From: Bacteroidia bacterium
GTDB taxonomy: Bacteria > Bacteroidota > Bacteroidia > AKYH767-A > OLB10
Assembly (NCBI GenBank): GCA_025450095.1
Contig: JANWID010000155.1
Coordinates: forward strand, 1 to 27,406
DNA length: 27,406 bases
Direction: 5' to 3'
Shown: piece after piece, positions 1-8,639 of the stretch
Numbering within the stretch: position 1 is the stretch's first letter
Layout: the number at the start of each line of letters is the position of its first letter
Notes under the pieces: generated by a model
The model's database searches: none
What the model was told of the DNA's origin: nothing
What the model saw: only the letters and a program-made list of their open reading frames with translations
Translations under genes and position numbers: made by a program

Positions 1-51
1 CTCTCCAAACGTGCCTTCTTCAAACAAAAACCGGGCAGCTGGTCAGTTAAA

Positions 52-690
52 TTAAATTCTTTCGAATTTATACATGTGTGAAAGACGATCGTTACTGTTA
101 AAAGTAACGTCCATATCTTTCAGCACACCGTCATGCACATCGTAAACCCAACCGTGTATGTATGGAAATTCTCCACGCTGCCAGGCTGACTGAACAATAC
201 TTGTTTTACATAAGTTATAAACCTGTTGTTTGACGTTCAATTCCACCAACCGGTCATACCGCGCTTTTTCATCCTGTATTGCTTCCAGTTCTTCAGCATG
301 TATCCGGTAAACATCTTTTATATGACGCAGCCAGTTATCAATGAGACCAAACGATTTATTGCTCATGGCAGCCTGGATACCACCACAGGCATAATGTCCG
401 CAAACAATAATATGCTGGATGTTCAATACTTCAACAGCATAAGATAAAACGCTCAGCATATTCATATCGGAATGAACAACCATATTGGAAATATTCCGGT
501 GAACGAAAATGTCACCGGGTGAAGTTCCTGTTATTTCGTTGGCAGGAACCCGTGCATCGGAACAACCGATCCAAAGAACCCGGGGTTGGTGAATCGCACT
601 CAGCTTATCGAAATACCCCGGATCTTCTTTCAGCTTTTTATCGACCCAGTTCCGGTTCTTTTCAAGAATGGCCTTTATGAAATCCTGCAT
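52..690 (-). CDS. can: Beta-class carbonic anhydrase
   Basis: Interconverts CO2 and bicarbonate in the cytoplasm using a zinc ion. The 212-aa product has the normal length for the E. coli Can type. The zinc and active-site residues are visible: C43, D45 and R47 in a CSDARVP motif, and H99 and C102 in HYACGG. The family signature HRNISN lies between them, and the central and C-terminal parts (NNWLRHIKD, ELNVKQQVYNL, IHGWVYDVHDG) also fit Can. There is no signal peptide. The ATG at 690 is well placed at the family N-terminus. The gene stands alone, divergent from the secreted-protein cluster at 924. A Bacteroidota-type promoter match lies about 90 nt upstream. The product call is secure; physiological role (bicarbonate supply for carboxylations or pH balance) is inferred from the family. 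Confidence 0.96.
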   Translation of the reverse strand: MQDFIKAILEKNRNWVDKKLKEDPGYFDKLSAIHQPRVLWIGCSDARVPANEITGTSPGDIFVHRNISNMVVHSDMNMLSVLSYAVEVLNIQHIIVCGHYACGGIQAAMSNKSFGLIDNWLRHIKDVYRIHAEELEAIQDEKARYDRLVELNVKQQVYNLCKTSIVQSAWQRGEFPYIHGWVYDVHDGVLKDMDVTFNSNDRLSHMYKFERI

Positions 691-775
691 GATGTACTGA
701 TTTAGTGCAAAAGAGATTAAATTCTTACAATGTTATACTGCTGTTTCAACGCTTCCACACAGCAGCAAATCACTT

Positions 776-809
776 CAAAAATATTAAAATAAGGTGCACA
801 GGCCACAAA
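776..809 (-). promoter_or_regulatory. Putative Bacteroidota-type promoter for carbonic anhydrase
   Basis: On the minus strand a TATTTTTG box (776-783) matches the Bacteroidota -7 consensus TAnnTTTG. A TTTG (806-809) lies 22 nt upstream, near the expected -33 spacing. Transcription would start around 770, leaving about 80 nt of leader before the ATG at 690. This is a pattern match only. Confidence 0.4.
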
Positions 810-923
810 AACCGGTTCTATTTGATCGAATTCTTACATCTGTAAGGAAGTCAGGCACCCTGGAAATCGTTTCTCCCCGATTGTGGTATAATACAAGAGA
901 ATTATCCGGATTTGGGGCCCAGT

Positions 924-3860
924 ATGAAATCGATTGTAGCATTATTCTTCTCTTTAGTTTTCTCTTATTCCGTTGCACAAACGGTAAGTAACGTAGCTGG
1001 AATTCCCGGTGCGGTAGGTTCCGCTAACGGACCAGCAGCTTCTTCCACTTTCAACAATCCACACGGAATTGCATGTGACCCCCAGGGTAACATTTACATT
1101 GCTAACCGTTACGGACATACGATTCGAAAAATTACTCCTGCGGGTATTGTATCCGTTTTTGCGGGCTCAGGGAGTATTGGTGCAACCGATGGACAGGGAA
1201 CTCTGGCATCCTTCAATGAACCCTGGGCTGTTGCATGTGATACACTCGGTAATGTTTATGTTGCCGATACAAAAAATTATAAAATCCGGATGATTACCGC
1301 AAGCGGTAATGTTACTACCGTAGCGGGAACCGGAACTTTTGGTGTTACTAACGGACTTGCCAGTGTTGCACAGTTTGGATTTCCATCAGGACTCGCAGTT
1401 AATAAAGCGGGTACAATCATCTATGTTGTCGACAGAATGACCCATACCATCCGGAAAATTACGGGCGGTAATGTAACCACCATTGCAGGAGTTGTTTATT
1501 CACCTGGTGATATGGATGGAAATGGCGTAAATGCCATGTTTGATCATCCGTATAGCATCGCAATGGAGTCGACCGGAAATGTGGTGGTTGCTGATGAATA
1601 CAACAACAAAATCAAAAGGGTAACACCCAATGGTGATGTGACTACAATTGCCGGAACCGGATTCATGGGTAACAGCGATGGTCCTGCACTCTCTGCAACC
1701 TTTAATGCGCCTTGGGGAATTTGTGTTAAAAACAATGGCGACATTTTCATCGGTGACGCAAATAACTTCACGGTACGTAAACTTTCGCAAGGTACTGTTT
1801 CAATTTACGCAGGTCAGAATGGTATTCCGGGAATGGCGAATGGTCCTGCGCTCCAGGCAACCTTTAACGGAGTAAGTGCATTGTGGTACAATCCAGTTGA
1901 TAATGGGATTTATCTCTGTGATCCGTTCAGCCAGCTTGTGCGAAAAATTGCTTCGGCGACTATACAAACACTGACCTTGAGTTCTCCATCATTAACATAC
2001 TGTACCGGGGCATCGATAAATTTTACCGCGATACCTGGTAATCTCAGCAACTATATTCTTAAAGATGGTGCAACAACAATCGGTAATTCACCCAATGGTG
2101 TTTTCACAATTACCGGATTGACAACAGGTACACATTCCATTTATTGCACTGCAACCGATCTGAGTGGAAACACTGTTACCTCGAATACACTTACTATTAC
2201 TATATCAGCAACGCTAACTGTTACTATTGTTCCTTCAGGAAGTACAAATATTTGTACAGGTGATAGTATTACACTGGGATCATCCGTCACAGGAACGTAT
2301 CTCTGGTCTACCGGTTCTGTATCGCCAACGATCACCGTCAGTAACGCGGGAACCTATACACTTACCGTTACAAATACACAAGGTTGCAGCGGACAATCTG
2401 CTCCACTGCAGGTTATCATGCTGTCGGCACCCATTGCATCTATCACTTCCGGAGCAACATTGCCGGTATGTAATGGTGATTCTGTAATGCTGACCGCCGG
2501 AGGAGCTACAAGTTATCAGTGGTCTAACGGTGCAACCACACAAGTTACCTATGCAACCGCACCAGGTAATTATACTGTAATGGTAACCAATGGAGCAGGG
2601 TGCTCTGCCATTTCACTTCCTGCCATAATAAATTTCTACCCGGTAACGAACTCAGCAATTACGCCTTCGGGGAATATAATTCTTCCCACAGGTGCTTCAG
2701 CAGTGCTCACGGCAAATTCCGGTTCGGGATACAGCTGGTCGACGGGAAGCTCTTCGCAAAGCATCACTGTAAATACACAGGGAACATATACAGTTACCGT
2801 TACTGACAATAATGGTTGCAATTCCAATCCGGCGTCAACCCAGGTAACATATGTAAACTCTTCCAATATGGTCAACGCTGGTGGACCACTTACTTTTTGT
2901 GATGGCGACAGCGTGGTGCTCACATCTGTTTTCCCTGCAGCCAATCAATGGTATATGGATGGCAATATAATTACCGGTGCTAATCAAACTACTTATATCG
3001 CCACGATATCAGGTTTCTACCAGGTTCAACATACACCGGTAAACGGCAGCCCTGTGTTTTCGGATTCCATCCAGGTTACTGTCCGTACAGTTCCCAATAG
3101 TGTAACATCAACAAATGATACGGTCTGTAAAGGTGAATCGGCAGTTCTATCTGTTCAGCCGCAAGCTGGAATTACAAATCACTGGTATGATTTAAATGCA
3201 GGAGGAACTTCGCTCAGCACAGGATTGTCATTCAGCACACCGGCAATACAGCAAAATACATCCTTCTTCGTAGAGCTTGAAAATAGCTATGGCTGTATTC
3301 GTCCGAACCGCTTTGAAGTTATTGCATTAATGCATCCTGAAGGAATCGCGGAATACAATTCATCCGTTCCCGATAAAAATCCTGCAGGTTTTGATGTGTT
3401 CTTTACGAACGCTTCCACAAATGCTGTCAGTTACCTGTGGGATTTCGGTGATGGTGGATTCCAGGATACTGTTCCAAATCCTACTCATACATTTCTATTA
3501 CCAGGTGATTATACTGTAACGCTTTACATAACTACCGCGGATGGTTGCACTGTTTCCATCAACAGGGTGTTGTCGATGGTGCTTGCAAATAACATATTTA
3601 TCCCGAGTGGTTTTACACCGAATAATGATGGTAACAACGATTATTTCCGGGTTCGTGGAAATAACATTCAGTACACAAACATCAGCATTTATAACCAGTG
3701 GGGACAACGCATCTGGCATTCTCCGAAAGAACAAAAAGGATGGGATGGAACCAGCGGCGGACAATATGTGAATAACGGAGCGTATGCATATGCAATTGAA
3801 GTGACGTATGAAAATGGTACAACAGAATTCTATAAGGGAAATATTAATGTAATCCGGTGA
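924..3860 (+). CDS. Secreted NHL-propeller / Ig-like / PKD protein with T9SS type-B sorting domain
   Basis: Large exported surface protein. I chose the ATG at 924 (978 aa) over an upstream in-frame TTG at 912 because it gives a clean signal peptide (MKSIVALFF...SVAQ). Six NHL-type blades follow (about residues 20-345), each with a pattern like F..P.GIA....GN.Y.AD....IRK and ending near TTIAG, consistent with a six-bladed propeller. About six Ig-like repeats span residues 350-805, with recurring C.GDS, YLWSTG and GTYTVTVT elements. A PKD domain (about 810-880) has WDFGDG and GDYTVTL. The last 90 residues are a CHU_C-type (type-B) T9SS sorting domain with FIPSGFTPNNDGNND and YNQWGQRIW. The next gene begins 4 nt after the stop and encodes a PorP/SprF partner, so the two are almost certainly co-transcribed. 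Ligand and function are unknown; adhesion or surface binding is inferred from architecture. Confidence 0.93.
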   Translation: MKSIVALFFSLVFSYSVAQTVSNVAGIPGAVGSANGPAASSTFNNPHGIACDPQGNIYIANRYGHTIRKITPAGIVSVFAGSGSIGATDGQGTLASFNEPWAVACDTLGNVYVADTKNYKIRMITASGNVTTVAGTGTFGVTNGLASVAQFGFPSGLAVNKAGTIIYVVDRMTHTIRKITGGNVTTIAGVVYSPGDMDGNGVNAMFDHPYSIAMESTGNVVVADEYNNKIKRVTPNGDVTTIAGTGFMGNSDGPALSATFNAPWGICVKNNGDIFIGDANNFTVRKLSQGTVSIYAGQNGIPGMANGPALQATFNGVSALWYNPVDNGIYLCDPFSQLVRKIASATIQTLTLSSPSLTYCTGASINFTAIPGNLSNYILKDGATTIGNSPNGVFTITGLTTGTHSIYCTATDLSGNTVTSNTLTITISATLTVTIVPSGSTNICTGDSITLGSSVTGTYLWSTGSVSPTITVSNAGTYTLTVTNTQGCSGQSAPLQVIMLSAPIASITSGATLPVCNGDSVMLTAGGATSYQWSNGATTQVTYATAPGNYTVMVTNGAGCSAISLPAIINFYPVTNSAITPSGNIILPTGASAVLTANSGSGYSWSTGSSSQSITVNTQGTYTVTVTDNNGCNSNPASTQVTYVNSSNMVNAGGPLTFCDGDSVVLTSVFPAANQWYMDGNIITGANQTTYIATISGFYQVQHTPVNGSPVFSDSIQVTVRTVPNSVTSTNDTVCKGESAVLSVQPQAGITNHWYDLNAGGTSLSTGLSFSTPAIQQNTSFFVELENSYGCIRPNRFEVIALMHPEGIAEYNSSVPDKNPAGFDVFFTNASTNAVSYLWDFGDGGFQDTVPNPTHTFLLPGDYTVTLYITTADGCTVSINRVLSMVLANNIFIPSGFTPNNDGNNDYFRVRGNNIQYTNISIYNQWGQRIWHSPKEQKGWDGTSGGQYVNNGAYAYAIEVTYENGTTEFYKGNINVIR

Positions 3861-3864
3861 TATC

Positions 3865-5604
3865 ATGAAGAAACTGCTACCCGGATTATTTACTTTGCTG
3901 ATCATGCTGACGCCTTTTTTCATAAAGGCACAGGATGCACGATTCTCTCAGTATTTCAACAATCCACTTATTTTAAATCCTGCTCTTGCCGGGAATGGTA
4001 TTGAAAATATACGACTCACTGCCATTTACAGAAATCAGTGGGCGGGAATGGGAACACCATTTACAACACAAGGGTTTGCTGTCGATAAGGTAGTTAACCG
4101 GATCGGACTTGGTGCAGCTATTACCAGGAATGGTGCTGGTGAATCCAGTATCCGCACAATAAATTTTGTTGGTAATATTTCTTATCACCTTCCCCTGGAT
4201 GCGAATAAAAATAATATTCTGTCGGCAGGATTGCAGGTTGGAATTATAAATAAAAGTTTTGATCCTTCGAAGCTCACCTTCGACAACCAGTATAATCCGG
4301 ATGCGGGTTATGATCCCAATATTGCTTCCGGTGAAGAATTCTCCAGCACCAATATAACCCGGCCTGATGTCAATGGAGGTTTAATGTGGCAGCGTGGCTG
4401 GCTCAACAAAGAGCTTTTCTTTAAGCCATTCCTGGGAGTAACGCTTTCTCACATAACAAAACCTGATGAAACTTTCATAACGGATGCTACTAAAATTCAT
4501 ATGAAGCAAACGTTGTATGGAGGTGCCGGATTTATGCTGAATCCGGAGTTAGAAATTAAACCTTCGGTGATGTTACTGAATCAGGGTCCGCATAAAGAAA
4601 CAACTTTCGGCACACTGGCAAGCTATCAGCTCGATAACAAAAATGCCATTCAGCTCGGCGCATATCACCGGATGAATGATGCTGTAATTGCATATGCGGG
4701 TTACCAGATGAATCTTCTTTTGGTAGGAATGAGCTATGATATTAATACCAGTGAATTAAGCACAAGCGGCAAAGGGAATAACGCCTTTGAAATTACACTT
4801 ACATACTCACCACGTCCTCGCAGGAAAAAAGAACCGGAAGAAACGGTTAAACCAGAACAGCGCGCCGAAATGATTTCTCTTATGGAACCACTCGCAGCAG
4901 TGCTAACCACGTTAACTATTCCGGAGACACTTGAAAATGGTAATGCAATTCAAAAATCAACAGCACCTGAAGCTGCACAAAATATCCAGGAACAACCTGT
5001 AGTAATACAGCCTGAAAAAGAAATAATAATAGCACCTTTACCCGAAGCCATCAACACCCATAAGGATTTTGATGAAGATGGTATCCCCGACAGTAACGAT
5101 GATTGTCCTTTCATTAAAGGAACCACAGCTACACATGGTTGCCCTGATAGTGATGGTGATGGTATAATCGATCTTAAAGATAACTGTCCGATGGAAAGTG
5201 GAACAGCACGTAACAACGGATGTCCTGAAACTTCGGTACAATCACCTGGAAACCAGGAACTGGTCAGGAAGTATGATAACATCCTGTTCGCAACCGGAAT
5301 GATAAAGCTTTCTACCGATGACATCTTCGATATCATCGAGCGTGCAATTGATCAGCTTTACGCAGATAAAACAACCAAAGTGATCCTGTCAGGTCATACC
5401 GATGCTGAAGGAAACGAATACCAGAATATGATTCTCTCACAGGCACGGGCAGATGTCGTGAAACGATATATGATTGAACAGGGCATCGATCCTTCGCGGA
5501 TACAAACCATTGCTTATGGTGAAACCATGCCACTTGAAAATAATCTTACCGGTGAAGGACGTAAAGTGAACCGCCGCGTCGAAATAAATATACTTAGAAA
5601 ATAA
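3865..5604 (+). CDS. PorP/SprF-family outer-membrane protein fused to TSP3 repeats and an OmpA domain
   Basis: Predicted outer-membrane partner for T9SS cargo. A signal peptide covers residues 1-22. A PorP/SprF beta-barrel domain (about 23-312) opens with the hallmark QYFNNPLILNPALAG. A Pro/Glu-rich linker (about 313-397) follows, then thrombospondin type-3-like calcium-binding repeats (about 398-452, DEDGIPDSNDDCP and DSDGDGIIDLKDNCP). An OmpA-like peptidoglycan-binding domain (about 470-579) has LSGHTDAEGNEYQN, LSQARADVVKRYM and GRKVNRRVEI. Classical SprF/PorP proteins end after the barrel, near 300-350 aa, so this 579-aa form is a fusion. It starts 4 nt after the type-B cargo gene and its TAA overlaps the ATG of the next gene by one base. 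SprF-like proteins are known to assist export or attachment of type-B cargo; anchoring to the wall through the OmpA part is my inference. Confidence 0.93.
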   Translation: MKKLLPGLFTLLIMLTPFFIKAQDARFSQYFNNPLILNPALAGNGIENIRLTAIYRNQWAGMGTPFTTQGFAVDKVVNRIGLGAAITRNGAGESSIRTINFVGNISYHLPLDANKNNILSAGLQVGIINKSFDPSKLTFDNQYNPDAGYDPNIASGEEFSSTNITRPDVNGGLMWQRGWLNKELFFKPFLGVTLSHITKPDETFITDATKIHMKQTLYGGAGFMLNPELEIKPSVMLLNQGPHKETTFGTLASYQLDNKNAIQLGAYHRMNDAVIAYAGYQMNLLLVGMSYDINTSELSTSGKGNNAFEITLTYSPRPRRKKEPEETVKPEQRAEMISLMEPLAAVLTTLTIPETLENGNAIQKSTAPEAAQNIQEQPVVIQPEKEIIIAPLPEAINTHKDFDEDGIPDSNDDCPFIKGTTATHGCPDSDGDGIIDLKDNCPMESGTARNNGCPETSVQSPGNQELVRKYDNILFATGMIKLSTDDIFDIIERAIDQLYADKTTKVILSGHTDAEGNEYQNMILSQARADVVKRYMIEQGIDPSRIQTIAYGETMPLENNLTGEGRKVNRRVEINILRK

Positions 5605-6698
5605 TGTTGTCAGCAGGTTACCTTATTCATTGTGTATTGCCGTTCGGGCTGGCGATGATCATTACGTTCATGCTGATTCCGTTATGGATCAACATATGTT
5701 CACGGTGGAAACTGTTCGATGAACCCGATAGCCGGAAACATCATCTGAAAGTAACTCCGTCAATGGGAGGAATTTCACTTTTCGCAAGTGTATTCATTTC
5801 ATTCCTGGTATTTGCTGATATTATCGATCACCACAAACTGCGTTTTCTTTTTGGTGCAGGGATCATAATATTTTTTACAGGGTTCTTTGATGATCTCATG
5901 GATGTATCGCCGGTTAAAAAGCTGCTCATGCAGATTATCGGTTCTGTAGTAGTTTGTCTTGGTGGTTTTAATATTGTATCCCTCGATGGGTTTCTGTGGA
6001 TAAACAACATTCCTGAAATTTTGCAACTCCCACTCACTGTTGTGCTTATTGTGTTATTCACCAATGCCTATAATTTTATTGATGGTGTGGATGGACTTGC
6101 AGGGTGCCTGGGACTTATTATTTCAACAAGCTTCGTAATATTGTTTTTCCATTATGGTAAACCGGATTATGCAGTACTATCATTTTGCATTACCGGTGCT
6201 TTACTGGGATTCCTGTTTTTCAATTTTGCACCGGCCAAAATTTTCATGGGAGATACCGGTTCCCTGACCATTGGATTTATCCTGGCTACGTTATCGGTTG
6301 AATTGCTTAATTCGGGATTAACACAACCTGACATCGCAGTGAATCCATCTCTGCTCCTGGCGGTGTTGTTTCTTCCACTGTACGATGTAACACGCGTTTT
6401 CCTGTTGCGCATGATCAATGGGAAATCGCCGTTTCATGCCGACAGGAATCATATACATCATATGATACTCGGATTCGGATTCGGACACAGGAGTGTATCA
6501 CTTTATCTTTCTGCACTAACACTTTTACTGGTGGCTCTTTCCATCTTGCTAAAAGCTGCACCCTTTTATCTTCTCACCATCCTTTTTCCGGTCGTTATTT
6601 ATATTGGGATTCATCCGAAAGTGCTGGGAGTTATTGCAGCATTTCATCACCGGATTTTCGGGAATCACATGGACGACAAAGCGCCAACGCGTTTTTAG
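5604..6698 (+). CDS. MraY/WecA-family undecaprenyl-phosphate sugar-1-phosphate transferase
   Basis: Polytopic membrane enzyme, 364 aa, predicted to move a sugar-1-phosphate (typically GlcNAc-1-P from its UDP form) onto undecaprenyl phosphate, starting a surface polysaccharide. The family motifs are all present: PDSRKHH...P.MGGISL near residues 41-60, the Mg-binding DD pair (96-97), NAYNFIDGVDGLAG (154-167), FMGDTGSL (214-221) and the HIHH-type loop HADRNHIHH (278-286), which marks the WecA/TagO side of the family rather than MraY. About ten hydrophobic segments are evident. The ATG overlaps the stop of the PorP/OmpA gene (TAATG), indicating translational coupling. No other glycan genes are nearby, so its link to the cargo pair may be functional or only positional. 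The exact sugar cannot be read from the sequence. Confidence 0.92.
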   Translation: MLSAGYLIHCVLPFGLAMIITFMLIPLWINICSRWKLFDEPDSRKHHLKVTPSMGGISLFASVFISFLVFADIIDHHKLRFLFGAGIIIFFTGFFDDLMDVSPVKKLLMQIIGSVVVCLGGFNIVSLDGFLWINNIPEILQLPLTVVLIVLFTNAYNFIDGVDGLAGCLGLIISTSFVILFFHYGKPDYAVLSFCITGALLGFLFFNFAPAKIFMGDTGSLTIGFILATLSVELLNSGLTQPDIAVNPSLLLAVLFLPLYDVTRVFLLRMINGKSPFHADRNHIHHMILGFGFGHRSVSLYLSALTLLLVALSILLKAAPFYLLTILFPVVIYIGIHPKVLGVIAAFHHRIFGNHMDDKAPTRF

Positions 6699-6703
6699 TA
6701 AAT

Positions 6704-6735
6704 TTTCGCAGATCTGAAAGTAACCTGTATCTTTG
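6704..6735 (+). promoter_or_regulatory. Putative promoter for the M28 peptidase; decides its start
   Basis: TATCTTTG (6728-6735) matches the Bacteroidota -7 box TAnnTTTG, with TTTC (6704-6707) 20 nt upstream as a weak -33 element. Transcription would begin around 6741, just inside an ATG at 6737, which favours the in-frame ATG at 6755 as the real start. Confidence 0.42.
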
Positions 6736-6754
6736 AATGCACAAATTCAAAGAT

Positions 6755-8134
6755 ATGATCGCCAGGTTGTTGAAATATTCGCTCATTCCCCTTATTGCAG
6801 GAGTAACTTCACTTCATGCCCAGGTTCCCGATTCTGTTATGATCCGGAATATTTATTCCTGTGCCATGGAAAAAGGAAAGGCCTATGAATGGCTGAACTT
6901 TATGTGTATCCGTATCGGTCACCGTTTTACCGGAACAGTCAACGCTGAAAAAGCTGTTGGATATACGAAAGCGATTATGGATGCGGAAAAATATGGTACC
7001 GTACGTCTGCAACAAGTAATGGTGCCAAGATGGAGGCGGAATGATATCGAAACGCTGACTACAACTGGAAATCCCAAATCCTCATTCCGGATTTGCAGTC
7101 TTGGCGGTAGCATCGGAACACCCGCCGGTGGCACAGAAGCGAAAGTGATTGAAGTAAAAAGTTTTGGAGAACTTGATTCCCTGGGGAAATCAAATGTGGA
7201 AGGTAAAATTGTTTTTTTCAATGTTCCGTTCGATCCCAAAATTGAAGATACTTTCCGGGCTTATGGTGATGTTGGAAAATACCGGTGGTCAGGTGCTATG
7301 AACGCATCTAAATATGGTGCCGTCGCTTCTATAACACGATCATTATCGAGTGCGCTGGACGATGCTCCGCATACCGGTTCCATGGGATACAGTGATACCA
7401 TTAAACGGATTCCCGCTTGCGCGATATCTACGCTTGGCGCTGATTCGCTCAGCGCATTGCTCCGTTCAAAACCGAAAACACAATTGCAGCTAATGATGAA
7501 TTGTGATACATTACCCGATACACTTTCATTTAATGTTATTGCCGAAATAAAAGGAAGTGAATTCCCTGATGAAATCGTCCTGGTTGGTGGACATCTTGAT
7601 TCATGGGATAAAGGACAGGGAGCACACGACGATGGCGCAGGCTGTGTGCAGTCGATGGATGTTTTAAGAATTTTTAAAGAGCTAAAAATTCAACCTAAGC
7701 GTACTGTCCGAATTGTGCTGTTCATGAATGAAGAAAATGGTTTGCGTGGCGCGAAACAATATGCTGAATCCGCAAAGGTGAAAGGCGAAAATCATATTGC
7801 TGCAATTGAAACGGATGCGGGAGGATTTGCTCCCGGCGGTTTTGGATCGGAATGTACCGATAGTACGAAGCGGGAAAAAGTTATTCGCTGGAAATCACTT
7901 CTCGAACCATATGGAATTCAAAGCTGGGATAAGAAAAATGGGGGTGCTGATATCGGCACACTTAAAGATCAGGGAACGCTACTGATTGGAATGTTTCCTA
8001 CAAAGCATCGTTATTTTGATTATCATCATTCGGATAACGATACAATTGATAAGATCGATAAAAAGGAACTTTTGCAGGGTTCTGCTGCACTGGCAAGTCT
8101 TGTGTATCTGTTGAGTGAGTATGGTGTGAAGTAA
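6755..8134 (+). CDS. Secreted M28-family zinc metallopeptidase
   Basis: Exported aminopeptidase or carboxypeptidase-Q-like enzyme with two zinc ions. The start at 6755 (459 aa) gives a compact signal peptide MIARLLKYSL...SLHAQ; an in-frame ATG at 6737 would add six residues but lies next to a putative -7 box. Numbered from 6755, the metal and catalytic residues are H280 in GGHLDSWD, D292 in GAHDDGAG, E326-E327 in MNEENGLRGA, D354 in ETDAGG and H424/H425 in YHHSDND. A PA-like insertion probably occupies about residues 110-245, as in other family members with a protease-associated domain. The gene stands alone, transcribed in the same direction as the preceding cluster but with its own probable promoter. 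It converges with the arfB operon across a perfect palindrome. Peptide specificity is not predictable. Confidence 0.94.
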   Translation: MIARLLKYSLIPLIAGVTSLHAQVPDSVMIRNIYSCAMEKGKAYEWLNFMCIRIGHRFTGTVNAEKAVGYTKAIMDAEKYGTVRLQQVMVPRWRRNDIETLTTTGNPKSSFRICSLGGSIGTPAGGTEAKVIEVKSFGELDSLGKSNVEGKIVFFNVPFDPKIEDTFRAYGDVGKYRWSGAMNASKYGAVASITRSLSSALDDAPHTGSMGYSDTIKRIPACAISTLGADSLSALLRSKPKTQLQLMMNCDTLPDTLSFNVIAEIKGSEFPDEIVLVGGHLDSWDKGQGAHDDGAGCVQSMDVLRIFKELKIQPKRTVRIVLFMNEENGLRGAKQYAESAKVKGENHIAAIETDAGGFAPGGFGSECTDSTKREKVIRWKSLLEPYGIQSWDKKNGGADIGTLKDQGTLLIGMFPTKHRYFDYHHSDNDTIDKIDKKELLQGSAALASLVYLLSEYGVK

Positions 8135-8148
8135 AGATTCTGGTCTCG

Positions 8149-8199
8149 GCGGAACGGATGGGTACGCCTGCGTCGGGCAGGCGTACCCATCCGTTCCGC
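8149..8199. repeat. Perfect 23-bp inverted repeat between convergent genes
   Basis: The arm 8149-8171 pairs perfectly with 8177-8199 around a 5-nt loop (8172-8176). The core reads GCCTGCGTCGGGCAGGC. It sits 14 nt after the stop of the M28 gene and 12 nt beyond the stop of convergent arfB, so it could stop transcription from both sides, but neither flank has a T-run. It may instead be a copy of a dispersed palindromic repeat; a GCCTGC/GCAGGC motif also occurs in the repeat debris near 15650-15850. Confidence 0.8.
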
Positions 8200-8211
8200 G
8201 TGCACCCTGGC

Positions 8212-8634
8212 TTACTCCTCACGTTGAAAATTTCCACCACGCATTTTATTCTTTTCTGATAAAAGTTTTTTTCTGCGTAAACGTTCCGCGATAGAAGATG
8301 AGGATGGTGCTGATGCCTTCCGTTTTTTTGTTTCAGCAAGCGATTTGCGAATCAGCTCCAAAAATTTTCGCTGCACGTTCTCACGGTTTCCCAATTGCGA
8401 ACGATCTTCGGAACTGGTAATCCGAAGTATGCCTTCCCCACTGATCCGGTGACGAAGTTTTGCAGTAAGCTTTAACTTTTGTTCATCATTCAACAATAGA
8501 GAACCATTAATATCAAAATACAGTTCTACCCTTGTAGCAACCTTGTTCACATTCTGTCCGCCTTTCCCACCCGAAGTGGTTGCTTTCATAGTGACTTCCT
8601 GCAAAAGTTTTTCAAACGTTCCCGGGTCAGGCAT
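8212..8634 (-). CDS. arfB: ArfB-type ribosome-rescue peptidyl-tRNA hydrolase
   Basis: Codon-independent class-I release-factor homologue that frees ribosomes stalled at mRNA ends by hydrolysing peptidyl-tRNA. At 140 aa it has the usual ArfB/YaeJ length, far shorter than RF1 or RF2. It lacks the codon-reading domains and keeps the catalytic loop SGGKGGQNVNK, with the GGQ at residues 25-27. The C-terminal tail is strongly basic (TKKRKASAP, ERLRRKKLLSEK), as needed to enter the empty mRNA channel. Its start lies 5 nt after the stop of the upstream omega-amidase gene, so it is the last gene of a three-gene operon. The functional link to those metabolic genes is unclear. Confidence 0.94.
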   Translation of the reverse strand: MPDPGTFEKLLQEVTMKATTSGGKGGQNVNKVATRVELYFDINGSLLLNDEQKLKLTAKLRHRISGEGILRITSSEDRSQLGNRENVQRKFLELIRKSLAETKKRKASAPSSSSIAERLRRKKLLSEKNKMRGGNFQREE

Positions 8635-8639
8635 ACACT

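Noticed and set aside
924..3860. The repeated NHL and Ig blocks as tandem DNA repeats
   Set aside because: The repetition is at protein level with diverged codons, as expected for domain repeats, and not a recent DNA repeat array.
3498..3923. A 141-codon minus-strand open frame spanning the cargo/PorP junction
   Set aside because: Both plus-strand genes beneath it are well supported; the antisense translation shows no domain.
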